Shown here in pieces: positions 35,796-44,600 of a stretch of 64,000 nucleotides of DNA; position 1 is the first letter of the stretch; each line of letters opens with the position of its first letter. The translations under genes were made by a program, and so were the position numbers. Location: positions 33,471-97,470 of the forward strand of contig JAFAFL010000042.1 in assembly GCA_023423535.1 (NCBI GenBank), in the 5' to 3' direction. A model generated the notes under the pieces. The model was not told where the DNA came from. It did no database searches and was given only the letters and a program-made list of their open reading frames with translations. Source of the stretch: Pseudomonadota bacterium (GTDB taxonomy: Bacteria > Myxococcota > Myxococcia > Myxococcales > Myxococcaceae).

Positions 35796-36650
35796 ATGAG
35801 CGAGCCGACCGAGACGGTGACGCACGAGAGGAGCGAGATGGGGGTGGGGCAGCACGCGGCGGCGAAGAAGAGCCCGCCTCCACCTCCGATGCAGCCGGAC
35901 CAGCGGCCGGCGATCGAACGCGGCGCGCACCTGCTGGCGATCTCCAGCCTCCGCAACGCGGAGATCCCGTTCGTGGTCGCGGGCGCGTACGCGCTGCACC
36001 TCTACACGGGCATCTACCGGGACACGAAGGACCTCGACATCTTCCTCAAGCGCGAGCACGTCGATCAGGCGCTCTCGTCGCTGGGCGAGGCGGGCTTCCG
36101 CACGGAGATCAGCGACCCGGTCTGGATCGCCAAGGCGCACGCGAGCGACGACTACTTCGCGGACCTCATCTACAGCTCCGGCAACGGCGTGGCGGTGGTG
36201 GACGACCTCTGGATCGAACGCGCGAACCCGGGCGTGATCCACGGCGCGCCGATCCTCGTGGCCCCGCCGGAGGAGATCATCTGGTCGAAGGCCTTCGTCT
36301 GCGAGCGCGAGCGCTTCGACGGCGCGGACATCAACCACCTCATCCTCGCGCGCGGCAAGCAGATGGACTGGAAGCACCTGCTCTGGCGCTTCGGCGAGCA
36401 CTGGGAGGTGCTGCACGCGCACCTCGTCTTCTACCGGTTCAGCTACCCCGGCCAGCGCGACCACGTGCCGCAGTGGATCTGGGAGGAGCTCAACGACCGG
36501 TCCCGCGCGCTGGAGAACCGGCCGGAGCAGAAGAAGTACTGCCGCGGCATGCTCATCGCCAAGGGGCAGTACAACGTGGACGTGGAGCACTGGGACTACA
36601 CGGACGCGCGCATGGAAGAGGTGGAGGGCTTCCGCCTCTGGCGCAAGTAG
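35796..36650 (+). CDS. Nucleotidyltransferase-like protein
   Basis: 284 residues. A disordered, Pro-rich N-terminus (about 45 residues) precedes a polymerase-beta-type nucleotidyltransferase core: FVVAGAYALHLYTGIYRDTK (G-A/S motif) and DLDIF (catalytic Asp pair), with later Asp at DDLWIER. The helical rest (EEIIWSKAFVCERERFDGAD, ILARGKQMDWKHLLWRFGEH) is also usual for AbiEii/MNT-like members that carry an extra domain. GGAGAGGGGAC lies just upstream of the start. The target is unknown; neither an antitoxin nor a partner gene is adjacent. The 3' end is 24 bases from the convergent aldo/keto reductase gene. Confidence 0.7.
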   Translation: MSEPTETVTHERSEMGVGQHAAAKKSPPPPPMQPDQRPAIERGAHLLAISSLRNAEIPFVVAGAYALHLYTGIYRDTKDLDIFLKREHVDQALSSLGEAGFRTEISDPVWIAKAHASDDYFADLIYSSGNGVAVVDDLWIERANPGVIHGAPILVAPPEEIIWSKAFVCERERFDGADINHLILARGKQMDWKHLLWRFGEHWEVLHAHLVFYRFSYPGQRDHVPQWIWEELNDRSRALENRPEQKKYCRGMLIAKGQYNVDVEHWDYTDARMEEVEGFRLWRK

Positions 36651-36674
36651 CGCGCCCCGGCCGCGCGGCGAGCC

Positions 36675-37646
<972 letters not shown>

Positions 37647-37685
37647 CGCCATGACCTCCTGAAGTGAGCCCCGCGCCGCCTCGCG

Positions 37686-39188
37686 CTACAGCTCGTCGAG
37701 GAACTCGTCGTTGTACGTGTAGCGCGACAGCCGCTTCACCAGCGCCTCCATCGCCTCCACGGGCTTCACCGAGAACAGCATCTGGCGAAGCTTGCGCACC
37801 TTCTCGTACTCCTTGTGCGTGAAGAGCTTCTCCTCCTTGCGGGTGCCGGACTGCTGGATGTTGATCGCCGGGAAGATGCGCTTCTCCGCGAGGAGCCGGT
37901 CCAGCGTGATCTCGCTGTTACCGGTGCCCTTGAACTCCTCGAAGATGACCTCGTCCATCCGCGACCCGGTGTCGATGAGCGCGGTGCCCACGATCGTCAG
38001 CGAGCCCGCCTCCTCCGTCGCTCGCGCGCTGCCGAAGATGCGCTTCGGGCGCTCCAGCGCGCGGGAGTCCACGCCGCCGGTCAGCGTGCGGCCGCTGTTG
38101 TCGACCTCCTTGTTGAACGCGCGGGCGAGCCGCGTGATCGAGTCGAGGAGGATGATGACGTCCTTGCCGCCCTCCACCAGCCGCCGCGCGCGCTCGAGCG
38201 CCAGCTCCGCCACCTTGAGGTGGTCGGACGCGGGCCGGTCGGACGAGGACGCGAGCACCTCGCCCTTGATGCTGCGGCGCATGTCGGTCACCTCTTCGGG
38301 CCGCTCGTCGATGAGCAGCACCATGAGGTGCATCTCCGGGTGGTTCGTTGCGATCGCACCGGCGATCCGCTGCAGCATGATCGTCTTGCCCACCTTCGGC
38401 GGCGCGACGATGAGCGCGCGCTGGCCCTTGCCCAGCGGCGCGACGAGATCGATCACCCGCGTCACCAGCTCGCGGTGGCCGTGCTCGAGCTTGATCCGCT
38501 TCACCGGATCGATGGAGGTCAGGTCGCCGAAGTGCGGGTGCCGGACGACCTGCTCCCACGGCTTGCCGTCCACCAGCTCGATCTTCTGCACCAGCGGCTT
38601 CGGCCCGCGGCCCTGCGCCAGCGCGTTGATGTACTGGCCGGGGCGCAGCCGGAACTTCTGCACGAGGTTCTTCGGCAGCTCCGCGTCCTCGGGCGAGGGG
38701 AGGAGGTTCTTCTTCGTCTGGCGCAGGAACGCGTTGGGGCCCTTCACGTCGGTGTCGAGCACGCCCTCCACCGGCAAGAGCTGCACCTGCTGCGGCTCGC
38801 GCTGACCGCCTCCGCCACCACCGCTCCCACCGCGCGCCTGCTGCCCCTGGCTCTGCGCCTGGCGCTGCTTGTACTGCTCGAGCTCCTGCGCGGAGAGGAA
38901 GACCTGGGCCATCTGCCCGTCCGGTCCCTGCACCATCCGGTAGGCCTGACCCTCGGGCGTGAACTGGACCTGCGCGCCGCGACGCCGCCTGCGCCGCCGT
39001 TTCTTGCGCCCGCCGGGACCTCCGCCGCCACCACCGCCACCGTTGCCGCCGCCCCCGGCGCCACCTTCTCCGCCACCGCCCTCGTCGCCGTCGTCCCCGT
39101 CGTCGCCGCCCTCTCCGTCGTCCCCTTCATCGCCCTCGGGGGCGTGGTCGTTCGGATCGCGGCTCTCGTGCTCGGTCGTCTCGCTCAT
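37686..39188 (-). CDS. rho: Transcription termination factor Rho, atypical N-terminus
   Basis: About 500 residues. The C-terminal ATPase is canonical: APPKVGKT (Walker A, about 262), MVLLIDERPEEVTDM, DVIILLDSITRLARA (Walker B), MDEVIFEEFKGTGNSE and SGTRKEEKL. The N-terminus is not: instead of the usual Rho_N domain, residues 5-75 are acidic and Gly-rich (DDGEGGDDGDDGDEGGGGEG), then strongly basic (GRKKRRRRRRRG). The RNA-binding cold-shock-like domain is altered, though GPNAFLR survives at the position of the usual YGFLR. The longer upstream frame is rejected because AGGAAACG precedes ATG 39188 (MSETTEHES). Rho is translated from a 219-base leader region that may carry control. Confidence 0.92.
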   Translation of the reverse strand: MSETTEHESRDPNDHAPEGDEGDDGEGGDDGDDGDEGGGGEGGAGGGGNGGGGGGGGPGGRKKRRRRRRRGAQVQFTPEGQAYRMVQGPDGQMAQVFLSAQELEQYKQRQAQSQGQQARGGSGGGGGGQREPQQVQLLPVEGVLDTDVKGPNAFLRQTKKNLLPSPEDAELPKNLVQKFRLRPGQYINALAQGRGPKPLVQKIELVDGKPWEQVVRHPHFGDLTSIDPVKRIKLEHGHRELVTRVIDLVAPLGKGQRALIVAPPKVGKTIMLQRIAGAIATNHPEMHLMVLLIDERPEEVTDMRRSIKGEVLASSSDRPASDHLKVAELALERARRLVEGGKDVIILLDSITRLARAFNKEVDNSGRTLTGGVDSRALERPKRIFGSARATEEAGSLTIVGTALIDTGSRMDEVIFEEFKGTGNSEITLDRLLAEKRIFPAINIQQSGTRKEEKLFTHKEYEKVRKLRQMLFSVKPVEAMEALVKRLSRYTYNDEFLDEL

Positions 39189-39407
39189 CGTTTCCTGCCG
39201 GCCCCGGATGGGCCCTCGCGCCGGGACGCCAGTGCGGAGACCCGGAGATGCTTCTGTGTGGGACAGGCTCTGGGGGCGGGGCCGCTCATCGGCCGAATCC
39301 ACCTCTTCGCCTGGGTGTCTGCGGGGCATGACCTTCAGCCGACCGCGGACGGGCCGGCAAGGTAGCAGACTCTCCGGAACTGAAAAGGGCTCTCAGCGAA
39401 GGGTCCT

Positions 39408-41960
39408 TCAGCGTGCCCGCACGCCGAAGGGGAGCATCGCCTTGAGGCCCGGCTCGAAGAGCACCGACGGCGCCACGCCCAGCTCCCTCAGCGCCGCCCC
39501 GGTCGCCGGATCCAGCGCGTCGAGCGGGCGCAGCAGCACCGCCGGCGGCGCCACCCCGAGCTTCGCCTCCACCCGCCCGAGGCTGTTGAACATGCTCGAG
39601 GGCTCGCCGGCGATCTCCAGCTCGAGGTCCTCCCACTCCGCGATCCCGCCGAGCCTGCGTGCGGACCTCAGCGCCTCTCCGAACGAGCCCAGCTGATCCA
39701 CGAGGCCGATCCGCTTCGCATCCGCGCCCGACCACACCCGCCCGCGCGCAATGTCGTCCACCTTCTCCACCGGCAGGTTCCGCGACGCGCCGACCTCGGT
39801 GATGAAGTCCTTGTAGAAGGCATCCACCCACTTCTGCGCCGCGCGCTGCTCGGCCTCCGTCCAGGGGTCGAAGCCGGAGAGGAGGTTGGAGAGCTCGCCG
39901 CGCTGGAGCGTTTCGTTGCGGATCCCCAGCTTGTTCGCGAGCCCGCCCAGCGCCGGCTTCATGAAGAAGATGCCGATGCTGCCGGTGAGCGTGGTGGGTG
40001 CGGCCCAGATCTCGTTCGCGCCCATCGCCGCGTAGTAGCCGCCCGACGCCGCCACGTCCCCCATGCTGGCGACGACGGGCTTCTTCTTCTTCGCCGCGAG
40101 CACCGCGCGGTACATGAGGTCGCTCGCCAGCGCGTCGCCGCCGCCCGAGTCGATGCGCATGACGATCGCCGCCACCTTCGGATCGTCCGCCGCCTCCTCC
40201 AGCGCCTTCACCACCGTCTCCGCGCCGGCGATCTGCGCGAAGCCGAGGCCCTCGTCGCGGCTCTTCCCGCCGGCGATGTTGCCGATGACGGGGATGACGG
40301 TGACCCGCTTGCGCCGGCCCCACTCGCCGCGCACCGGGCCGAAGGGCTCGTACTTCTCCGCCAGCGTGGCGCCGAAGAGGTTCTCGCGCACCCAGTCCTC
40401 GAGCCCCGCCGGATCCACCACCGCATCGGCCAGCCCCAGCTCCTTCGCGCGGTTCGGGGTGATGAGCGCCTCGCGCATCGCCTCGCGGATCCGCTCCTCC
40501 GGCACGCTCCGCGCCTGCGCGAGCGTGGAGACGAGGTGGTTGAACTCCACGTCGAGCCACGCCTCCATCGTCTCGCGCTGCTCCGCGCTCATGTCCTGCC
40601 GCGTGAACTGGTCGGGTGCGTTCTTGTACGCGCCCACGCGCGCCACGTCCCACTGCACGCCGAGCTTCTCCATCGCTCCGCCGAAGAAGGTCACGTTCGC
40701 CGCGATGCCATCCACCATCAGCATCGACTGCGGGAGCAGCACGATCTGGTCCGCCGCGCTCGCCACGAGGTAGTCGCTGTCGGCGGCGTTGAAGACGACA
40801 GCCACCACCCGCTTGCCCGCCGCGCGCACGGAGAGGAGCGCCTGGCGAAGCTCCTCCGCCTTCCCCATGCCGATGCCCGGCAGCCCTTCGATGCGCACCA
40901 GCAGCCCGTCGATCGCCGGGTCCCGCTCCGCCCGCGCGAGGATGCGCGTCAGCCGCGTGAAGCCGTCCGCCTCGCGCACGCCGAGCAGGCTGAGGGTGCT
41001 GTCACTTCCGCTGAGCACCTCCGCCAGATCGATCGTCGCCAGCCTTCCGCGCGGCCTGCTCACCGAGCGGAACTCGGTCGCGGACGCGCGCAGCTGCAGC
41101 ACCTGCGCGGTGCCCCGGTCACCCGCCGCGCTGTGGGCCACCGTGGCGCCGAGGTTCCGGAAGTCCAGCGTCAGCCCCACCTGCAGCGCCGCGTCCGCCG
41201 GGCCCTCGCCGATGCCGTGCGAGAACCCCGCGCCGAGCCGCACGCCCCGGTAGGGCTCGCCCTCCAGCAGATAGGTGAACCGCCCGTTGCCCATCCCCGC
41301 GCGCTGCACCGCCGCGTACTCCACCGCGCCGGTCAGCCGGTCGCCGAAGGGACGCAGGCCCACGCTGGCGGCCCACGTCCTCGGCATCGAGTACGGCGCG
41401 CGCACGCCGACGAGCTCCGGCGGCAGGGTCTCGTCGGGGTCGTTGACGTTGCGCACGGTGGCGCCAAAGGAGACCGCGCGGCCCGGGCGCGCGAGCAACC
41501 CGAGGTCCCAGGTCCGGGTCCGATCGAGGAACGCGTTGCGGGTGGCGCCGAAGCTGCCGGTCGTCGCGCCGAGGCTGAACTGCTCCGAGCCGAGCGACAG
41601 CCCGAAGGTCGTGCGGCGCCGCGCCTGGAACGCGCCCTCCGCCTGCGGCCGCACCCACTCCACGCCGGCGCCGAGCCCGAGGAACCCGCCGAACCGGTCC
41701 GCGGCGTAGAACGCGTGGGTGTTCTCGGTGAGCGCCTCGTTGCGCGTATAGAGGTAGTAGAGCTCGAAGGCGCGGACCTGCGAGAGCGCGGCCGGGTTCA
41801 CCAGCACGCCCGGCGCCTGGTCCGTCAGCGCCACCGTCGTCGGCGGCAGCACCGTTCCGCGAGAGGGGTCCGCCTCCAGGTGCCGCGCCGGCTGCGCGAG
41901 CGCCGGGATGCAGAGGAGGGCGAAGAAGAGGCCTGCTGCCGCGAGTCCACGAGTGCGCAT
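39408..41960 (-). CDS. sppA: Signal peptide peptidase SppA fused to an N-terminal beta-barrel domain
   Basis: 850 residues. After a signal peptide (AAAGLFFALLCIPALAQ) comes a domain of about 270 residues with alternating strands and the pattern DQAPGVLVNPAALSQVRAFE, YAADRFGGFLGLGAGVEWVR, FGLSLGSEQFSLGATTGSFG, resembling PorV-type/UPF0164 outer-membrane barrels. From about 300 it is a long (67K-type) SppA: the catalytic Lys is in VGAYKNAPDQF (about 445) and the Ser in GDVAASGGYY (about 637), 190 residues apart as in E. coli SppA. SppA cuts residual signal peptides in the membrane; a barrel fusion would move it to the outer membrane. TAGAGT ends nine bases before the ATG. Confidence 0.88.
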   Translation of the reverse strand: MRTRGLAAAGLFFALLCIPALAQPARHLEADPSRGTVLPPTTVALTDQAPGVLVNPAALSQVRAFELYYLYTRNEALTENTHAFYAADRFGGFLGLGAGVEWVRPQAEGAFQARRRTTFGLSLGSEQFSLGATTGSFGATRNAFLDRTRTWDLGLLARPGRAVSFGATVRNVNDPDETLPPELVGVRAPYSMPRTWAASVGLRPFGDRLTGAVEYAAVQRAGMGNGRFTYLLEGEPYRGVRLGAGFSHGIGEGPADAALQVGLTLDFRNLGATVAHSAAGDRGTAQVLQLRASATEFRSVSRPRGRLATIDLAEVLSGSDSTLSLLGVREADGFTRLTRILARAERDPAIDGLLVRIEGLPGIGMGKAEELRQALLSVRAAGKRVVAVVFNAADSDYLVASAADQIVLLPQSMLMVDGIAANVTFFGGAMEKLGVQWDVARVGAYKNAPDQFTRQDMSAEQRETMEAWLDVEFNHLVSTLAQARSVPEERIREAMREALITPNRAKELGLADAVVDPAGLEDWVRENLFGATLAEKYEPFGPVRGEWGRRKRVTVIPVIGNIAGGKSRDEGLGFAQIAGAETVVKALEEAADDPKVAAIVMRIDSGGGDALASDLMYRAVLAAKKKKPVVASMGDVAASGGYYAAMGANEIWAAPTTLTGSIGIFFMKPALGGLANKLGIRNETLQRGELSNLLSGFDPWTEAEQRAAQKWVDAFYKDFITEVGASRNLPVEKVDDIARGRVWSGADAKRIGLVDQLGSFGEALRSARRLGGIAEWEDLELEIAGEPSSMFNSLGRVEAKLGVAPPAVLLRPLDALDPATGAALRELGVAPSVLFEPGLKAMLPFGVRAR

Positions 41961-42036
41961 ACGCGCGCGACTCTAGCGGCTGGGCTGCCCTCTGGCTGGG
42001 CGCTCTGCACGCGCCGTCAGCGGGAGGACGCCGCGG

Positions 42037-43248
42037 CTACCACTCCTCCATGCCGTTGACGGCGTTGAGCGGGTCGCCCTTCTTCGTGCGGCCGCTCGTC
42101 TTTCCGCCCTTGTCCTCGCCGGTCCAGTCCTCCATCCCGCTCACCCGGTTGAGGGGATCCTTCGCGCGGTTGGAGGTCTCGCTCTGCGCGGCGGCGGCGG
42201 TCTGGTTGAGCAGCGCGTTCACCAGCCGTCCCACCTCGCTCTTCAGCTGGCCGTACTCGTCGCCCTGGTACACCACGCGGCGCGAGCTGATCCGCTTGCC
42301 GTTCTTCAGATCGAAGAGGCCCACGCTCATCTCGGTGGCGCCGTTGTCCCCGACCTCCTTCACCGTGCCGATGATCGCCCGGTCGAGCCCGAAGCTCTGG
42401 CCCGCGGACGTGAGCGCCTGCCCCGAGCCGCGCGCCGCGTCCTGCGCGACCCTGTCCATCTGCGCGTCCCACTGCTTCCAGCCGTCGGTGGGCTGCAGAT
42501 CCGCCTGGACCTCGATGTCGTCGGGCGTGACCTCGATGAACTGACCGTGCTGGCGGAAGCCGGGGCGCTCGAGCCGGAGCAGGTGCTTGCCCACCGGCAG
42601 CGTGGTCAGCTTGATGGGGCTGTGGCCCTTGAACTCGCCGTCGAGGTACACGCGCGCGCCGGCGGGCCGGGTCTTGATCTCCGCCGAGCCGCGGAAGAGC
42701 GCGCTGCGGCTCTGCGCCACCTGCGCGCGGAGGTTGATCACCTCGCGGCCCATCTTCTTCGCGTCGATCTCCTTCGTGGGCTCCAGCGCGAGCAGGTCGA
42801 GCAGCACGAGCTTCGCCTCCTCGGTGTCGCCGCGCTTGTGGAGGACGGAGGCGTACATCACCAGCGCCTCGCAGTAGTTGCCGCACTCCTTCATCGCGCC
42901 GGCGGCGTTGCCGTACTCCTTGAGGGTCGCGCGCAGCTTGCGCTCGGCGTCCTCCGCGTCGGTCTCGGCGAAGGCCTTCTCACTCTCGGAGAAACCGCGC
43001 TCGGCCCGCTGCAGCGAGGCCTCCGCCTCGGCGTTGCCGGCGATGCCGAAGAGCTCGTCGGTCTTCTTCACCTGCGCGCCGGGGAACTCGGTGAGGGCCT
43101 CCATCATCCAGCCCTCGAGGCGAGGGGCGGTGGCCTCGGCGCCGCGGTCCATGGGGATGAGCAGCACGCTGATCCGGCCGGAGGACGGGGGCGGCGGCGC
43201 TTTCGCCAGGGCGAGCGCGGGGAGGAGGGCGAGGAGAAGGGTCTTCAT
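42037..43248 (-). CDS. Secreted PEGA-domain protein with repeated DPLN motif
   Basis: About 403 residues. A signal peptide (LLLALLPALALA) is followed by a helical, TPR-like part (ALVMYASVLHKRGDTEEAKL). A PEGA domain at about 205-270 (IKTRPAGARVYLDGEFKGHS, LPVGKHLLRLERPGF) follows, then a beta segment (IIGTVKEVGDNGATEMSVGL, KRISSRRVVYQGDEYGQLKS). The C-terminus carries two copies of DPLNxVxGMExW (DPLNRVSGMEDW and DPLNAVNGMEEW), separated by a basic linker. TATCGT lies eleven bases before the ATG. The next gene upstream on the same strand is a second PEGA protein of similar layout, so the pair are probably related partners. Confidence 0.75.
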   Translation of the reverse strand: MKTLLLALLPALALAKAPPPPSSGRISVLLIPMDRGAEATAPRLEGWMMEALTEFPGAQVKKTDELFGIAGNAEAEASLQRAERGFSESEKAFAETDAEDAERKLRATLKEYGNAAGAMKECGNYCEALVMYASVLHKRGDTEEAKLVLLDLLALEPTKEIDAKKMGREVINLRAQVAQSRSALFRGSAEIKTRPAGARVYLDGEFKGHSPIKLTTLPVGKHLLRLERPGFRQHGQFIEVTPDDIEVQADLQPTDGWKQWDAQMDRVAQDAARGSGQALTSAGQSFGLDRAIIGTVKEVGDNGATEMSVGLFDLKNGKRISSRRVVYQGDEYGQLKSEVGRLVNALLNQTAAAAQSETSNRAKDPLNRVSGMEDWTGEDKGGKTSGRTKKGDPLNAVNGMEEW

Positions 43249-43287
43249 GTGGCTCACGGACGATAGCAGAGGGGTCGGTCTCAACGC

Positions 43288-44511
43288 TCAGGGCACCCCG
43301 AGCACCACGAAGTCGGGGCGCGCGCCGCTTGCCTGCCCCACGGCATAGACGCCAGCGCCCGCGGCGAGGGTCCCGCCCACCGCGGCCCAGAACCACCAGC
43401 GGCGAAGCAGGGCGGGCGCCTCGAACGACTTCTTCGCCACCGCGGGCGGCGGCGGGGGCGCGGTGATGAAGGCGCGCACCCGTTCGGACAATTCCAGCGC
43501 GCCGGCCCAGTCGGCGTCGTCCACCGGGACGGACAGTCCGCTCAGCCGGTTGCCGGTGGCGGTGTCCCAGACCGACGCGATCGCACGCGTGGCATTGCCC
43601 TCGGTGGAGACGACCACCAGCACCAGCCAGCGCGCCTCGAGCCTCGAGGCCAGCGCGGCGGCCTCCGCTGGCATGGGACCGGACGCGCTCTGCAGCTGCG
43701 TCTCGTCGAGCAGCGGCGCGGCGAGAGCCTGGGTCTCGGCGAGCCCCGGCAGCGGCTCGAGCTTCGGACGGAGGGTTACCGGCACGTCGCCCACGTCGGT
43801 GAACTCTCCCCACGGCGCGTGACCGGGACGCGAGAGCACCACGTGATGACGGCCGCGCGGCAGCGGCATCGGCTCCAGCGGCGTGCTGCCCAGCTCCTTT
43901 CCGCCCACGCGAACGCGCGCGCCGGAGGGGAGGGAGGAGACTTCGAACTGCTGCGTGGGCCGCGCGTCGAGCGAGGACTGCGCGTTCGCGTACGCGACGG
44001 CGACCTCGGGGCCGAAGATCGCGGCGTCCGGCTCCACGCCCGGCGCGAGCACGACCGCGCGGCGGAAGGCCTCCAGCGCGCGCTCCTTGCGGCCCTCCAT
44101 CAGCGCGTTGGCGCCGAGATAGATGAAGACCTGCGCGAGGGTCTCGGTGCGCGTGACCACCGGGTGCTGCGCGTAGACCGCCGCGGCCTCGGTCAGCTTG
44201 CGACGGGCGAGGTCCGGGTCGAGCTCGTCGAAGGCGCGGCGGCCCTCCTCGAACAGCGCGTCCGCGTGCGCGAGCGACGGGCCCTCCGGCGGAGGGTAGA
44301 GCTCCGCGAAGTCCGTCACGTCGATCCCGCGGGCGACGAGCGCGGCGCCGAGCCTCGACTCCAATGCGCCCGCCAGCCGCTCCGCACCCGCGTCCCCCGC
44401 GCGCAGGAGGATCGCGGTGCGCGTGTCCGTGGGGGCCGGCGCGGCCTGCGCGAGGGCAGCGGGCGCCGCCAGCAGCAGGGCGACACAGAGGGAGGTGAGG
44501 GAGGCTCGCAC
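43288..44511 (-). CDS. PEGA-domain protein with C-terminal membrane helix
   Basis: About 407 residues. A signal peptide (LTSLCVALLLAAPAALAQ) leads to a helical, TPR-like part (AYAQHPVVTRTETLAQVFIY, ERALEAFRRAVVLAPGVEPD), a PEGA domain (VSSLPSGARVRVGGKELGST, PLPRGRHHVVLSRPGHAPWG), an alpha/beta part, a Pro-rich spacer and one membrane helix (WWFWAAVGGTLAAGAGVYAV). It shares this order with its downstream neighbour, which lacks the helix. The GTG at 44511 is chosen because TAGCAT ends seven bases before it; the longer frame upstream has no signal peptide. The short gap to the next gene (39 bases) suggests a unit of two. Confidence 0.7.
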   Translation of the reverse strand: MRASLTSLCVALLLAAPAALAQAAPAPTDTRTAILLRAGDAGAERLAGALESRLGAALVARGIDVTDFAELYPPPEGPSLAHADALFEEGRRAFDELDPDLARRKLTEAAAVYAQHPVVTRTETLAQVFIYLGANALMEGRKERALEAFRRAVVLAPGVEPDAAIFGPEVAVAYANAQSSLDARPTQQFEVSSLPSGARVRVGGKELGSTPLEPMPLPRGRHHVVLSRPGHAPWGEFTDVGDVPVTLRPKLEPLPGLAETQALAAPLLDETQLQSASGPMPAEAAALASRLEARWLVLVVVSTEGNATRAIASVWDTATGNRLSGLSVPVDDADWAGALELSERVRAFITAPPPPPAVAKKSFEAPALLRRWWFWAAVGGTLAAGAGVYAVGQASGARPDFVVLGVP

Positions 44512-44518
44512 AGGGAGG

Positions 44519-44524
44519 ATGCTA
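44519..44524 (-). promoter_or_regulatory. Leaderless-type -10 element TAGCAT
   Basis: TAGCAT ends seven bases before the GTG at 44511. The intervening sequence CCTCCCT cannot act as a Shine-Dalgarno, so a leaderless transcript is likely. Confidence 0.5.
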
Positions 44525-44600
44525 CCGGCCGCCTCCACACCCCCGCAAACCGCCGGATGACCGATGCCGGCGGATTTCCCAGCGCTCCTGCCGCAGTGCG

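Noticed and set aside
37686..39329. Longer N-terminal start for Rho
   Set aside because: The extra 47 residues are not conserved-looking and lack a ribosome site, while AGGAAACG directly precedes ATG 39188.
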